Part shown: positions 55,257 through 64,000 of the stretch, one piece after another
How the letters are laid out: every line of letters begins with the position of its first letter
Numbering within the stretch: the first letter of the stretch is position 1
Origin: Paenibacillus pabuli
Lineage (GTDB): Bacteria > Bacillota > Bacilli > Paenibacillales > Paenibacillaceae
Direction of reading: 5' to 3'
Assembly (NCBI RefSeq): GCF_023101145.1
Contig: NZ_CP073714.1
Location: forward strand, 3,224,001-3,288,000
DNA: 64,000 bases
Notes under the pieces: generated by a model
Database searches by the model: none
What the model was told of the DNA's origin: nothing
The model's input: the letters and a program-made list of their open reading frames with translations, nothing else
Program-made: the position numbers and the translations under genes

Positions 55257-56186
55257 ATGGAACAACAGATGGATGTATTAATCATAGGCGGAGGGCCTGC
55301 GGGTCTCAATGCAGCACTTGTACTAGGCAGAGCCCGCAAAGAGGTGATCGTCATTGATGATGAACGTCCACGTAACTGGGTTACTCGTGAAACACACGGT
55401 TTTCTGACAAGAGATGGCGCCAGCCCCCGTGAGTTTCGAAAGGTTGCGAAGGAGCAGATCAGTGCTTATCCGTCCGTGCATTTTGTTGGGGACACAGTGA
55501 CCTCTGTTACAGGAACCGATGGTGATTTTCAAGTTACAACGGCGCAAGGAGCTACCTATTCTACGAAGAAAGTTTTGTTTACCGTTGGGAAAAAAGACCC
55601 CCCACTGAATATTAACGGGTTAACAGAGGTATATGGCAAGAGTGCTTTTGTCTGTCCTTATTGCGATGGTTGGGAGTTAAGAGATCAAACATTAGTCATC
55701 ATTGTTAGCGGAGCCAAGGCATATCACATGGCCAAAACGATCTCTGGCTGGACAAGCCAGTTTACCATATGTACCAATGGACCTGATGAACTAACGGACG
55801 AGCAGCGGGAGGAATTGAAGCTGCATGGAGTTCCGGTATGGGATTCCCCGATTCAAACGATTGAATCAAGCGATGGGATGGTCCAGCAGGTTATATTGGA
55901 GGATGGCACCGAAATCTCGTGCACAGGAATTTTCTTTGGGCCGAAACTAACGGCTGGATCAGAACTGCCCCAGTCGATAGGCTGTGAAGTTACGGAAGCG
56001 GGTACAGTGGTTGTGGATGATTTCGGTAAAACGACCGTACCGGGAGTGTTCAGTGCTGGAGATGCGGCATCGGAAATGTATCAGGCCATTACTGCGGCAT
56101 CCCTTGGTGCATTAACCGCTGTAACAATCAACAGTGAGCTAAATCTGGAAGCTTGGGATGAACGCGCTAAACATTTAAACCGATAG
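55257..56186 (+). CDS. thioredoxin-reductase-like FAD/NAD(P)H oxidoreductase
   Basis: 309-residue flavoprotein. N-terminal FAD-binding IIGGGPAGLNAAL (about 10-22), a redox-active pair in FVCPYCDGWE (CPYC, in place of the classical CATC), and a C-terminal GVFSAGDAASE FAD motif. The central NADP domain is altered: LVIIVSGAKAYHMA lacks the classical GGGDSA. Therefore it may use another electron donor or partner. ATG 55257 follows AAAGGGTGTTAAAT. It is monocistronic with its own terminator. Related proteins are listed as NAD(P)/FAD-dependent oxidoreductases, and some act on bacilliredoxin-like or dithiol small molecules. Confidence 0.87.
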   Translation: MEQQMDVLIIGGGPAGLNAALVLGRARKEVIVIDDERPRNWVTRETHGFLTRDGASPREFRKVAKEQISAYPSVHFVGDTVTSVTGTDGDFQVTTAQGATYSTKKVLFTVGKKDPPLNINGLTEVYGKSAFVCPYCDGWELRDQTLVIIVSGAKAYHMAKTISGWTSQFTICTNGPDELTDEQREELKLHGVPVWDSPIQTIESSDGMVQQVILEDGTEISCTGIFFGPKLTAGSELPQSIGCEVTEAGTVVVDDFGKTTVPGVFSAGDAASEMYQAITAASLGALTAVTINSELNLEAWDERAKHLNR

Positions 56187-56260
56187 TACACCGGCTTATC
56201 CGTTATATGAATGTTTGGAAATTTGCATGGAAGATACTATTAATAAAATAGATCAGATGA

Positions 56261-56292
56261 AAAAGGGGATTGCAAACGCAATTCCCTTTTTG
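56261..56292 (+). terminator. terminator of the TrxR-like gene
   Basis: AAAAGGGGATTGC (56261-56273) pairs with GCAATTCCCTTTTT (56278-56291), a 4-base loop. The following 200 bases before the MFS gene are AT-rich; TTGACA at 56373 and TATAAT at 56399 have a long 20-base spacing and are a weak promoter candidate. Confidence 0.92.
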
Positions 56293-56497
56293 TGTGCAGC
56301 AGAGCTTATCCGTCACTTAGTAGAATGGTTCCGACCATAGGGTTTGAAAATCCAAAATCCTGAACCGATCTCTTGACAAAGAATTTTTTTTAACGCAATA
56401 TAATGAATGTGCTTTATAAAGTATATAAATAAAGTGGTTTAATTAGTATTCTTGTGTTCATTTACTTTCAATTTATATGCAGGGAAGGGATCGATTT

Positions 56498-57715
56498 ATG
56501 GCAACTTGGTTTCTTATCATTATCTACCTTGCGTTTATCAGTCTGGGGCTTCCTGACTCTCTGCTAGGTTCAGCTTGGCCAGTCATGTGGCCTGAACTTG
56601 GCGCTTCGTTTGGGTCAGCAGGAATTCTGTCGATGGTCGTTGCGGGAGGAACCATTGTTTCAAGCTTGGTAAGCGGCACGGTTATTCAAAAATGGGGAAC
56701 AGGCATGGTTACGTTAATCAGCTGTTGCCTGACTGCCGGAGCGCTCCTTGGATTTTCCTTCGCACCTTCATTGGTATGGCTCGTTATTCTTGCCATTCCT
56801 CTGGGTCTAGGAGCCGGAGCCGTTGATGCTGCGCTGAATCATTATGTTGCTGAGCATTACAAAGCACATCATATGAACTGGCTGCACTGTTTCTGGGGTG
56901 TGGGCGCGACGATGGGTCCCATCATGATGTCGTATTACATTGCGGAACTTCATTCCTGGAGAAGCGGGTACACAGCTGTAGCCGTCGTCCAATGCTGTCT
57001 TGTCCTCATTTTGTTTGCCACATTGCCGTTGTGGAAGCGTGTTGCTGCAAGTCGGGAGAGTGCGAATCTGAACAACGAATCAAATGATGTGCAGGTAAAC
57101 AACACGATAGAACAGCGTGAGAACAGACCCGAACGTAATGTATTGAAGATGAAGGGAGTCAAAAATTCACTGATCACATTTCTGTTTTATTGTGGCGTGG
57201 AGACAACGGTCGGTTTATGGGGAGCCAGCTATCTGGTAGGCGCAAGGAACATCTCGGCAGAAACGGCTGCGGGCTGGATCTCCTTATACTACGGGGGTAT
57301 TACAATTGGCAGGTTAATTACGGGCTTTATCACGTTGAAAATAAAAAATCGGGTCTTAATTCTGGCAGGTCAAGTGACTGCCATTGTGGGTGGCATCATT
57401 TTATTGCTTCCATTATCCATTTCATTTGCACTGGCTGGATTTATGCTGATTGGTTTGGGGCTTGCACCCATCTATCCCGGGCTTCTTCATGAAACTCCAG
57501 CTCGATTCGGCAAAGCGAATTCTGCCCGATTAATGGGATACCAAATGGCACTGGCTTACACAGGAACTACATTGCTGCCTCCGCTTTTTGGCGTTCTTGC
57601 TGCGAAAACCAGTATCGGCTTTTTTCCGCTGGTTGTACTTGTTTTCCTTATCGTGATGCTGGCCAGTTCAGAGCAAGTAAATCGTATTTTGAAAAAGAAG
57701 ATTCTGAATGGATAG
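56498..57715 (+). CDS. MFS transporter (FucP-like or YhjX-like fold, unknown substrate)
   Basis: 405-residue protein with 12 helices. The N-terminal IIIYLAFISLGLPDSLLGSAWP matches a subgroup of sugar/fosmidomycin-type MFS proteins (LGLPDSLLGSAWP-x-M). Other marks are LGLGAGAVDAALNHYVAEHYKAHHMNWLH and GLGLAPIYPGLLHETPARFG. ATG 56498 follows AAGGGATCGATTT; the ORF is open seven codons further. The 39-codon gene 57737-57856 follows 21 bases downstream. Substrate unknown. Confidence 0.88.
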   Translation: MATWFLIIIYLAFISLGLPDSLLGSAWPVMWPELGASFGSAGILSMVVAGGTIVSSLVSGTVIQKWGTGMVTLISCCLTAGALLGFSFAPSLVWLVILAIPLGLGAGAVDAALNHYVAEHYKAHHMNWLHCFWGVGATMGPIMMSYYIAELHSWRSGYTAVAVVQCCLVLILFATLPLWKRVAASRESANLNNESNDVQVNNTIEQRENRPERNVLKMKGVKNSLITFLFYCGVETTVGLWGASYLVGARNISAETAAGWISLYYGGITIGRLITGFITLKIKNRVLILAGQVTAIVGGIILLLPLSISFALAGFMLIGLGLAPIYPGLLHETPARFGKANSARLMGYQMALAYTGTTLLPPLFGVLAAKTSIGFFPLVVLVFLIVMLASSEQVNRILKKKILNG

Positions 57716-57736
57716 ATAAAAAAGGGAGTGCTTAAC

Positions 57737-57856
57737 ATGCTATCATTAATATTGTTATGCTTAATTGTATATGTGGGGGCATATGCATGTCTGGCTGCGT
57801 CCAAACAGCCGATGGATGTAAAACCTGTGCGGTCGTTCGATGATTTCTTCGAGTAA
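57737..57856 (+). CDS. 39-residue single-pass membrane peptide
   Basis: Short gene read from ATG 57737 to TAA 57854-57856, with AAAAAAGGGAGTGCTTAAC upstream (a good ribosome binding site). The product starts with a hydrophobic helix (MLSLILLCLIVYVGAYACLA) and ends with a short acidic-aromatic tail (RSFDDFFE). It follows the MFS gene by 21 bases and precedes the shared terminator, so it is co-transcribed. It may be an accessory subunit of the transporter. Function unknown. Confidence 0.7.
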   Translation: MLSLILLCLIVYVGAYACLAASKQPMDVKPVRSFDDFFE

Positions 57857-57887
57857 GCAATACGATTCCATGTAAAGAATGATACAC

Positions 57888-57919
57888 AAAAAAAGCGAGG
57901 ATCCATTCTCGCTTTTTTT
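57888..57919. terminator. bidirectional terminator
   Basis: AAAAAAAGCGAG (57888-57899) pairs with CTCGCTTTTTTT (57908-57919), with an 8-base loop. It ends the MFS unit and the convergent carboxypeptidase gene. Confidence 0.92.
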
Positions 57920-57934
57920 ATTTTGCACAATCGA

Positions 57935-59437
57935 TTACAGTTCATAAAGCTGCTCGTATTTATCCGTTAAGTAACGAATCAATGGAGCGGTATCAATACT
58001 TTTTCCGGTGATGGACTTGATTAGCTCGTCCGCCGATCTTGATTTACCAAATTGATGAATATGAGTAGTCAGCCATCCGGTAACTGTCTCAATATTGTCT
58101 GATTCAATTAAATGATCATAATCGGGAAGTTCGCCGCGAATGACTTTGTGTATTTGTGCTGCATAGACAAACCCGAGTGTATAAGAAGGGAATAATCCAA
58201 ATCCTGCACTCCAGTGTCCATCCTGTAAAATACCTTCCAGATGAGTCGGGGGACGAATGCCCAGATATTCCTCATATTTATCATTCCATGCTTCTGGCAA
58301 TCCCTCGTAATCCACCTCTCCAGCAATAATGGCCTGCTCCAGCTCATACCGAATAATGAGATGCAGATTGTAGGTAAGTTCATCGGCCTCAAAACGGTTA
58401 AACGTCGGTTTTACTGCATTTAAGGCGAAATAAAAGTCGTCCAAACTCACATTGCCAAACGTTTCAGGTTGGATTTTTTGCAAAATAAAATAGTTGTTTT
58501 CCCAGAAGCCCTTGTGTCTGCCAATGAATTTCTCGAAAAAGATCGATTGGGATTCATGAATGCCATACGAAGTGAAGATTCCAAGTCCGGTATGTATCAG
58601 ATTGGGGTCAATATTCTGTGTATAGAGCGAGTGGCCTCCTTCATGTAAAGCACTCCACAAGGAAACGCGAACGTCATTTTCAACAAATTTGGCTGCGAGA
58701 CGTGCATCGTAAGGATTGATGGCAGAACTGAATGGGTGCACGGTTGCGCCGAATTGCCCGGCATCAAAGTCGTAGCGAATGGCTTGTAACAGCTCGATTC
58801 CAAGCTGCCGCTGCTGTTCAAGTGGGAAGGGATGAGTGAATATGGATATGTCGGGTTGTTTAGCGGAAGAGGTGACACGACGGATCAGTGGTATTAGAGC
58901 AGATTTCAGCTCACTGAAAATGCGATCCAACGTCACCTTATCCAGGTCAGGATCAAACTGCTGCACGAGTGGATCATATGCATGCTGCTCGTATCCCCAG
59001 TAGTCGGCAAATTTCAAGCTTGCATCGAAGATCTGTTTCAAATGTGGGGCGAAAATGGAAAAATCATTGGCAGCTCTGGCTTCCAGCCAAGCGGCGCTTG
59101 CAAGACCCTGCTGCTGTACAAATGCCTGATATTCCTCTACAGGAATGGCACTCCAGCGTTTATACGTTTTCCAATGCTCTGCAATAATTCGCTTGGATAG
59201 CTCATCAAGGTCCTCTAGTTGTGCTGCTTCCTCTAAGCGCGAACCGAAATCAGCATCGGTCTGTAACTTGAATAGATCTCCAGCCAATGTTGCTTTGGCT
59301 CGTGCGGCGTAGGAAGCGCCCTTCCGGGGGCCCCCTGTGCGAGCGTCCCAGGCAAGCAAGGTTTGTACCTGTTTATAGTGTTCGACCTTCTCGATATGTG
59401 CCGCAAGTGCAGCATCCAAGCGTTGTATCGTTGTCAT
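57935..59437 (-). CDS. carboxypeptidase Taq, M32 metallopeptidase
   Basis: 500-residue cytoplasmic zinc carboxypeptidase. The metal motif reads ALHEGGHSLY (HExxH), with the downstream HESQSIFFEKFIG (Glu ligand) 30 residues on. The conserved GIRPPTHLEGILQDGHWSAG (near residue 400) and ETVTGWLTTHIHQFG are also typical of M32. ATG 59437 follows GGAAGGAGTCACGAAC; a GTG 17 codons earlier lacks a site. It trims a broad range of C-terminal residues. It may supply amino acids from peptides brought in by the neighbouring ABC system (inference). Confidence 0.94.
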   Translation of the reverse strand: MTTIQRLDAALAAHIEKVEHYKQVQTLLAWDARTGGPRKGASYAARAKATLAGDLFKLQTDADFGSRLEEAAQLEDLDELSKRIIAEHWKTYKRWSAIPVEEYQAFVQQQGLASAAWLEARAANDFSIFAPHLKQIFDASLKFADYWGYEQHAYDPLVQQFDPDLDKVTLDRIFSELKSALIPLIRRVTSSAKQPDISIFTHPFPLEQQRQLGIELLQAIRYDFDAGQFGATVHPFSSAINPYDARLAAKFVENDVRVSLWSALHEGGHSLYTQNIDPNLIHTGLGIFTSYGIHESQSIFFEKFIGRHKGFWENNYFILQKIQPETFGNVSLDDFYFALNAVKPTFNRFEADELTYNLHLIIRYELEQAIIAGEVDYEGLPEAWNDKYEEYLGIRPPTHLEGILQDGHWSAGFGLFPSYTLGFVYAAQIHKVIRGELPDYDHLIESDNIETVTGWLTTHIHQFGKSRSADELIKSITGKSIDTAPLIRYLTDKYEQLYEL

Positions 59438-59614
59438 GTTCGTGACTCCTTCCAGATCAAGGATGAAATTTAAACTGTATATTACCATCGGAATAGTTGG
59501 AAGTACATAGATTCACGCTTTTTTAGTAGATTACAAAAAATGAATTAACCCATTACGATTGCTTATTTTACAAAAGACCTCTCTTCCCTTAGCCTGAAAA
59601 TACCAATATTCACT

Positions 59615-59662
59615 AATCCGACCTGAACACTTGTATATCATTCGGGACAGTGAAATCGGATT
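59615..59662 (+). repeat. stem-loop in the leader of the peptide-binding protein gene
   Basis: AATCCGA (59615-59621) and TCGGATT (59656-59662) pair, with CACT/AGTG inside, ending 35 bases before the ATG. It does not match a riboswitch class that I recognise. Confidence 0.4.
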
Positions 59663-59696
59663 TAACATTATGCATGAGAGCGAGAGGGGTTACATG

Positions 59697-61301
59697 ATGA
59701 GAAAACATACCAAGCTTGTTTTAATGATGATTCTGGCCTTCCTGCTTCTGGCAGGTTGCGCATCAGGTGGAGAAGGAAAGCAAAGTACACAAGCCTCTTC
59801 AACAACCGGTGAAACTCCGGTACAGCAAACATCGGCTGAAGGCAAGACAGGCGGGGCGCTGAACATTGGCTATCCAACACAACCGGTCACGCTGGATGCA
59901 CATGTGTCTTCCAATACGGCAGTCAAGGATATTTCACGCGAGATCTATGAGCAGCTGGTAACGTTGGATAAAGATGCACAGGTCATTCCGCTGCTGGCAG
60001 AATCCTATGAGATCAGCGACGACAAATTATCCTATACATTCCATCTGCGCCAAGGTGTGAAATTTCATAATGGCAAGGAACTGCAGGCGGAGGACGTTGT
60101 TGCTTCCCTGAATCGCTGGATCAAACTGTCGAGTCATGGTAAAGCAAACTTTGTGGGTGCTGAGGCCAAAGAAACGGACCCGTATACCGTCGTACTTCAA
60201 TTGAAAACACCATTTCTGCTAACACTGCAACTTCTAGCTGATCCGATTCCCGCAGCGGCGATCTACCCAAAAGAAGTGGTTGATGAAGCAGATGATAAAG
60301 GCATCAAATCCTTCATCGGAACAGGTCCGTTTCAACTGGAGGAGTGGAAGCAGGATCAATATATTCATTTGAAAAAATATGACGATTACTCCGCTCGTAC
60401 CGAGCCGAGTGATGGAGCAGGCGGCAAAAAGGAAGCACTGGTCGATGACCTGTACTTCCGCTTCGTAACAGACGAGTCGACCCGTCTTGCCGGGATTACT
60501 TCCGGTGAATATGACATTGCGCTGAATATTTCGGTGGATAATGAACAGCAGATTGCGGACAATCCTGACTTGCAAACCTTCCTCAGTCCGGGAGGCATGA
60601 TTGGATATTTCTATAACAGTAATGACGGCTTGTTCAAGAACGTCAAACTTCGGCAGGCTGTCAATGCCATTCAGAATGTGGATGACATACTGACATCGGC
60701 ATTCCGTGATCCACAATTTTATGTAAAGACATCCTCTCTCGTATTGCCTGAATATCCGAACTGGTACTCGGAAGCGGGCAAGGAATCGTACAGCCAGGCG
60801 AATGCGGATAAAGCAAAGCAGTTGCTTCAGGAAGCAGGCTATAACGGCGAAGAGATTAAAATCTTCACGACAAGAGATTATGTGGATCAATATAACGTAG
60901 CCGTTGTTTTACAGCAGGAGCTGGAGTCGATCGGAGTCAAGGTCAAGCTGGATGTCTATGATTGGCCTACTTTGCAGGAAAAACTCGGTACAGGCACAGG
61001 GTGGGATATCTACCCCATGAGTTATGCGTTCCGGCCTACGTTCTACCAGTACGCGTTCTGGGGAGGCGGAGCAGGACTGCTGAAAAGCGAGAAACTGAGC
61101 GATCTACTTCAAGGAATCCGGACGTCCGATTCAGTAGAGGCTGCAAGGCCGCTCATTGACGAATTGCAGCAATTTGTATGGACTGAAGTTCCATTCTCTC
61201 AGATCGGGCATACAAAGCAGGTAACAGCACTATCAAAAAATATCAGTGGTTTCCAGAATATTTTGGGCCCGATTTTCTGGAATACAACCAACAACAAGTA
61301 G
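59697..61301 (+). CDS. peptide ABC transporter substrate-binding lipoprotein (family 5)
   Basis: 534-residue lipoprotein. Signal sequence (KLVLMMILAFLLLAGC) with lipidated Cys21, then a Ser/Thr/Gln linker. A family 5 solute-binding domain follows: GGALNIGYPTQPVTLDAH, LLAESYEISDDKLSYTFHLR, GVKFHNGKELQAEDVVASLN, FIGTGPFQLEEWK. ATG 59697 is used, with GAGAGGGG about 6 bases upstream; ATG 59694 is equally possible. First gene of an operon with two permeases and an ATPase. Likely ligand is di- or oligopeptides; glutathione or opines are alternatives. Confidence 0.93.
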   Translation: MRKHTKLVLMMILAFLLLAGCASGGEGKQSTQASSTTGETPVQQTSAEGKTGGALNIGYPTQPVTLDAHVSSNTAVKDISREIYEQLVTLDKDAQVIPLLAESYEISDDKLSYTFHLRQGVKFHNGKELQAEDVVASLNRWIKLSSHGKANFVGAEAKETDPYTVVLQLKTPFLLTLQLLADPIPAAAIYPKEVVDEADDKGIKSFIGTGPFQLEEWKQDQYIHLKKYDDYSARTEPSDGAGGKKEALVDDLYFRFVTDESTRLAGITSGEYDIALNISVDNEQQIADNPDLQTFLSPGGMIGYFYNSNDGLFKNVKLRQAVNAIQNVDDILTSAFRDPQFYVKTSSLVLPEYPNWYSEAGKESYSQANADKAKQLLQEAGYNGEEIKIFTTRDYVDQYNVAVVLQQELESIGVKVKLDVYDWPTLQEKLGTGTGWDIYPMSYAFRPTFYQYAFWGGGAGLLKSEKLSDLLQGIRTSDSVEAARPLIDELQQFVWTEVPFSQIGHTKQVTALSKNISGFQNILGPIFWNTTNNK

Positions 61302-61320
61302 TAAAAAGGAAAGGGCAGCG

Positions 61321-61362
61321 GGGAGAAGGCGTAGTAACGCCCCACAGGAATACGCCTTCCCG
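61321..61362 (+). other. intercistronic hairpin between the binding protein and permease genes
   Basis: GAAGGCGTA and TACGCCTTC pair around a CGCCCCACAGG loop, extended by GGG/CCCG. There is no T-run. Such structures often stabilise the 5' transcript so that binding protein exceeds permease; this is an inference. Confidence 0.55.
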
Positions 61363-61392
61363 TCTGTCATTGGAAAGTGAGGTGGACCTCAT

Positions 61393-62343
61393 ATGGGTGG
61401 ATATATTGTTCGTCGATTATTGTCCTTGATCCCAGTCCTGTTTGTCGTGGCAATTGTGGTATTCTCCATCATTCATGTCACACCGGGGGATCCCGCTGCA
61501 ATTCTGCTGGGTGAAGAGGCGACTAAGGCAGATATTGATGAGCTAAGGAGCAAGCTTGGTTTGGACAGACCCATCTATGAGCAATTCGGCATTTGGTTGC
61601 TGGGGCTGTTATCCGGGAATTTGGGGGAGTCCATCTTTCTGGACAAGCCTGTAACAGAAGCTTTTTTTGAACGACTGGCGCCCACGTTGTCCCTTGCGAT
61701 CATTGCCCAGGTGATCGGTGTATTCTTGGCCTTATTCCTCGGCATTACAGCGGTCAAGCGAAGAGGGACGATCGTGGACCAATCGGTGATGGGTTTTTCC
61801 ATGCTGGGCATCTCCATTCCCAGTTTTCTGTTGGGATCACTGCTGGTCATGTTATTTAGTGTGAAGCTGCGCTGGCTTCCTGTTGCAGGGTATCAACCGC
61901 TAAGTGAGGGACTTTGGCAGCATATCAAATACCTGCTGTTACCAGGCACCGTGCTCGGCATCATTCAGGCGGCGCTCATTACCCGAATGACAAGATCCTC
62001 TATCCTGGATGTGATGTCCGGCAACTTTATCAAAACCGCCAAAGCCAAGGGTGTCAAAGAAAAAACGATTGTGTATACACACGCGTTACGCGTTGCATTC
62101 ATTCCTATTCTCACGGTTATTGGGGAATCGTTCGGTGGGTTGGTTACTGGCGCTGCGGTTATAGAAACGCTATTCAATATTCCGGGAGTGGGGCAGCTCA
62201 TTGTCAACTCGATTAGCCGCAGAGATTACTCCGTTATTCAGGGTTCGGTGCTGCTGGTCACGGTGGCTTATGTGTTCGTAAATTTAATCGTTGACTTGTT
62301 ATATGGGTTAGTCGATCCACGTGTTCGATTAAGTAAGAAATAA
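61393..62343 (+). CDS. peptide ABC transporter permease (DppB-type)
   Basis: 316-residue membrane protein with six helices. N-terminal MGGYIVRRLLSLIPVLFVVA and the EAA-type cytoplasmic loop VKEKTIVYTHALRVAFIPIL (about 223-242) are typical DppB/OppB. Also GDPAAILLGEEATKADIDELR and NIPGVGQLIVNSISRRDY. ATG 61393 follows GAGGTGGACCTCAT. It pairs with the next permease, 18 bases downstream. Confidence 0.94.
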   Translation: MGGYIVRRLLSLIPVLFVVAIVVFSIIHVTPGDPAAILLGEEATKADIDELRSKLGLDRPIYEQFGIWLLGLLSGNLGESIFLDKPVTEAFFERLAPTLSLAIIAQVIGVFLALFLGITAVKRRGTIVDQSVMGFSMLGISIPSFLLGSLLVMLFSVKLRWLPVAGYQPLSEGLWQHIKYLLLPGTVLGIIQAALITRMTRSSILDVMSGNFIKTAKAKGVKEKTIVYTHALRVAFIPILTVIGESFGGLVTGAAVIETLFNIPGVGQLIVNSISRRDYSVIQGSVLLVTVAYVFVNLIVDLLYGLVDPRVRLSKK

Positions 62344-62361
62344 ACGGGAGGTGGATACAAC

Positions 62362-63285
62362 TTGATAACCAATGCGGAAACCACCATCGCTCCATCAGGA
62401 CTTCGCCAAGAGAACAGCAGACGCATCGCATTTAGGCGTTTCTTGAATAATCAGTTGCTAACGACAGGTGCGTTCATCCTGCTTGTTGTTGTGCTTCTGG
62501 TGATCATTGGCCCGATGATTACACCATATGGGCCGTTACAGATTGACCCGGTGAATCGACTCAAAGGCCCTAGCGGGCAGCACATATTTGGCACAGATAA
62601 CTTTGGGCGTGATGTATTCACTCGTGCTGTATACGGATTGCGTATTTCGGTTGCAGTGGGTTTCGCTGTTACGGCCGTGTCTTCTTTCATCGGTATGATT
62701 GTGGGGCTATTATCTGCAAGTTATTCGGTGCTGGATCACATCTTTATGCGTATCTGTGATGGTTTGTTTGCTTTTCCGTCCATTTTGCTGGCCATCTCCA
62801 TCATGGCTGCTCTCGGCCCGAATCCGGGCAACGTCATTATTGCCTTAAGTATTATCTTCATTCCATCGATGGCCCGGATTATTCGTTCCAAGGCGCTGGT
62901 CATTCGCGAGTTGACTTATATTGAAGCATTGCATGCACAGGGAGCCAGCAGCTGGCGCATTATTTGGATTCATATGGCCCCCAACACGCTATCTCCGCTC
63001 ATCATCCAATCCAGCTTTATTTTTGCCGTATCGATCCTGACGGAAGCTTCTCTAAGTTTTCTTGGAGCAGGCATTCCTTCCCCGTCCCCAAGTCTCGGGA
63101 ATATGCTTTTTGACGGAAAAACGGTGATATACAACGCTTGGTGGATGACTGTCTTTCCGGGCATTTTCCTGGTGCTCGTTGTACTGGGTCTGAACCTGTT
63201 CGGCGATGGTCTTAGAGATCTGCTTGACCCACATGCGAATAAGGTGAAAAGGGGGAGACGTCGTGGGAAAACAACCGCTGCTTGA
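62362..63285 (+). CDS. peptide ABC transporter permease (DppC-type)
   Basis: 307-residue membrane protein. N-terminal cytoplasmic extension, then the DppC marks [24 protein letters not shown] (about 70-95) and the EAA loop [26 protein letters not shown] (about 180-206), [22 protein letters not shown] start at 62362 after GGGAGGTGGATACAAC. The C-terminus is very basic ([12 protein letters not shown]). It overlaps the ATPase gene by 23 bases. Confidence 0.94.
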   Translation: MITNAETTIAPSGLRQENSRRIAFRRFLNNQLLTTGAFILLVVVLLVIIGPMITPYGPLQIDPVNRLKGPSGQHIFGTDNFGRDVFTRAVYGLRISVAVGFAVTAVSSFIGMIVGLLSASYSVLDHIFMRICDGLFAFPSILLAISIMAALGPNPGNVIIALSIIFIPSMARIIRSKALVIRELTYIEALHAQGASSWRIIWIHMAPNTLSPLIIQSSFIFAVSILTEASLSFLGAGIPSPSPSLGNMLFDGKTVIYNAWWMTVFPGIFLVLVVLGLNLFGDGLRDLLDPHANKVKRGRRRGKTTAA

Positions 63286-64000
63286 GGTGAAGGACCTGAA
63301 AGTGTCCATTTCAACCGAAAAAGGAACCATTCACCCGGTGGAAGGCGTATCCTTCCACGTCCTTGCCGGGGAGACGCTGGGCATCGTAGGTGAGTCCGGC
63401 TGCGGGAAAAGCGTAACCGCCGAATCCATTCTCAGACTGTTTGACGAAGATTACGTGGATTACTCGGGTGAAGTCCTGTACGAAGGTACCAATCTCTTAA
63501 GCTTATCGAAAAAACAAATGGAACGCATTCGTGGCAATGAACTCTCCATGATCTTTCAAGACCCCATGTCTTCCCTGAATCCGGTACAGACCATCGGTAA
63601 ACAAATTGCCGAGAGCTTGAAGCTGCATCAGGGCATGAAGGGCAGGCAGGCGCGCCTTGCTGCTGTGGATCTGCTGCGAATGACAGGTATCCCCTCACCT
63701 GAAAAGAGGGTGGCTGAGCATCCGCATGAAATTTCGGGAGGGATGCGACAGCGGGTCATGATTGCCATGGCACTTGCCTGTAATCCGAAACTGCTTATCG
63801 CGGATGAACCAACGACGGCGCTGGATGTGACAATTCAGGCGCAAATACTGGAGCTAATCGAAAGTCTGCAAGCCAAGACGGGACTTGGTGTCATCCTGAT
63901 TACACATGACCTGGGTGTAGTTGCAGAGACGTGTACGAGAGTGGCTGTCATGTATCTTGGACAGGTCGTCGAGGAGGCGAGCGTGGACGATTTATTTTTC
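63263..64000 (+). CDS. peptide ABC transporter ATP-binding protein (DppD-type), incomplete at the right edge
   Basis: 246 codons are present. Start GTG 63263 after GGGGGAGACGTC (product [18 protein letters not shown]). Walker [15 protein letters not shown]-loop [17 protein letters not shown], signature [15 protein letters not shown], Walker [14 protein letters not shown] and H-loop LITHDLGVV are complete. The last part, including the usual C-terminal oligopeptide region with Cys ligands, lies outside the window. DppF-type ATPase should follow. Confidence 0.94.
   Translation, partial: MGKQPLLEVKDLKVSISTEKGTIHPVEGVSFHVLAGETLGIVGESGCGKSVTAESILRLFDEDYVDYSGEVLYEGTNLLSLSKKQMERIRGNELSMIFQDPMSSLNPVQTIGKQIAESLKLHQGMKGRQARLAAVDLLRMTGIPSPEKRVAEHPHEISGGMRQRVMIAMALACNPKLLIADEPTTALDVTIQAQILELIESLQAKTGLGVILITHDLGVVAETCTRVAVMYLGQVVEEASVDDLFF

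Noticed and set aside
59536..59570. Zur-like ATTACGATT upstream of the peptide-binding protein gene
   Set aside because: Only one half-site fits; the other arm does not match the Zur consensus.

Overview
The window looks like a Paenibacillus chromosome segment (Firmicutes, moderate GC). Pointers are strong AGGAGG-type ribosome binding sites, frequent TTG/GTG starts, T-box leaders, a LicT/RAT antitermination circuit, cre-like and Fur boxes, a Gram-positive PTS layout, a GH5-X2-CBM46 cellulase and a Btr-like AraC regulator. No rRNA, tRNA, CRISPR array, prophage or transposase was seen. All database-style names below come from reading motifs, not from searches.

Layout. 1-1235: an incomplete aroA(G) (DAHP synthase fused to chorismate mutase) behind a T-box with a probable Phe specifier. 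1419-6125: sucrose operon scrR, scrB, scrA with two ScrR-type palindromic operators. 6466-8400: secreted GH5 cellulase/xyloglucanase with cre-like sites. 8569-9396: a fuconolactonase-like amidohydrolase. 9433-14487: beta-glucoside regulon bglA, licT, bglP; each gene has its own promoter, RAT antiterminator and leader terminator. 14491-17177: AraC/periplasmic-binding fusion and a Fur-boxed ferric-siderophore lipoprotein. 17333-20635: biotin ECF transporter, bioY divergent from ecfA1 and an EcfA2-EcfT fusion, around a BirA box. 20733-25036: small acidic protein, a nested repeat, two GNATs, a cytoplasmic-looking subtilase and a HAD protein. 25182-32174: two-component system divergent from a lipid-linked glycosylation module (GT-C transferase, GT2, GtrA, GalU). 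32249-34840: methyltransferase behind an operator-like dyad, then asd behind a T-box with a probable Lys specifier.

35117-38495: small membrane protein, BASS transporter, lipoprotein, SDR and a 56-residue zinc-ribbon protein. 38610-44811: TauE/SafE transporter, a 794-residue protein with two all-alpha isoprenoid-synthase-like halves, and a soluble four-PAS hybrid kinase. 44895-48044: SgrR-like regulator divergent from an MFS exporter. 48165-53826: surface protein, a probable orphan structured RNA, Stf0 sulfotransferase and a heterodimeric ABC exporter. 53934-57856: ctaB, thioredoxin-reductase-like oxidoreductase, MFS transporter and a 39-residue membrane peptide. 57935-64000: M32 carboxypeptidase and the start of a dipeptide/oligopeptide ABC operon that runs off the right edge.

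Common themes are sugar scavenging (sucrose, beta-glucosides, beta-glucans) under carbon control, nutrient uptake (iron, biotin, peptides) and envelope glycosylation. The strongest candidate for an undescribed activity is the tandem isoprenoid synthase at 39597-41981. Next come the orphan RNA at 49048-49341, the four-copy nested repeat at 21334-21527 and the EcfA2-EcfT fusion.
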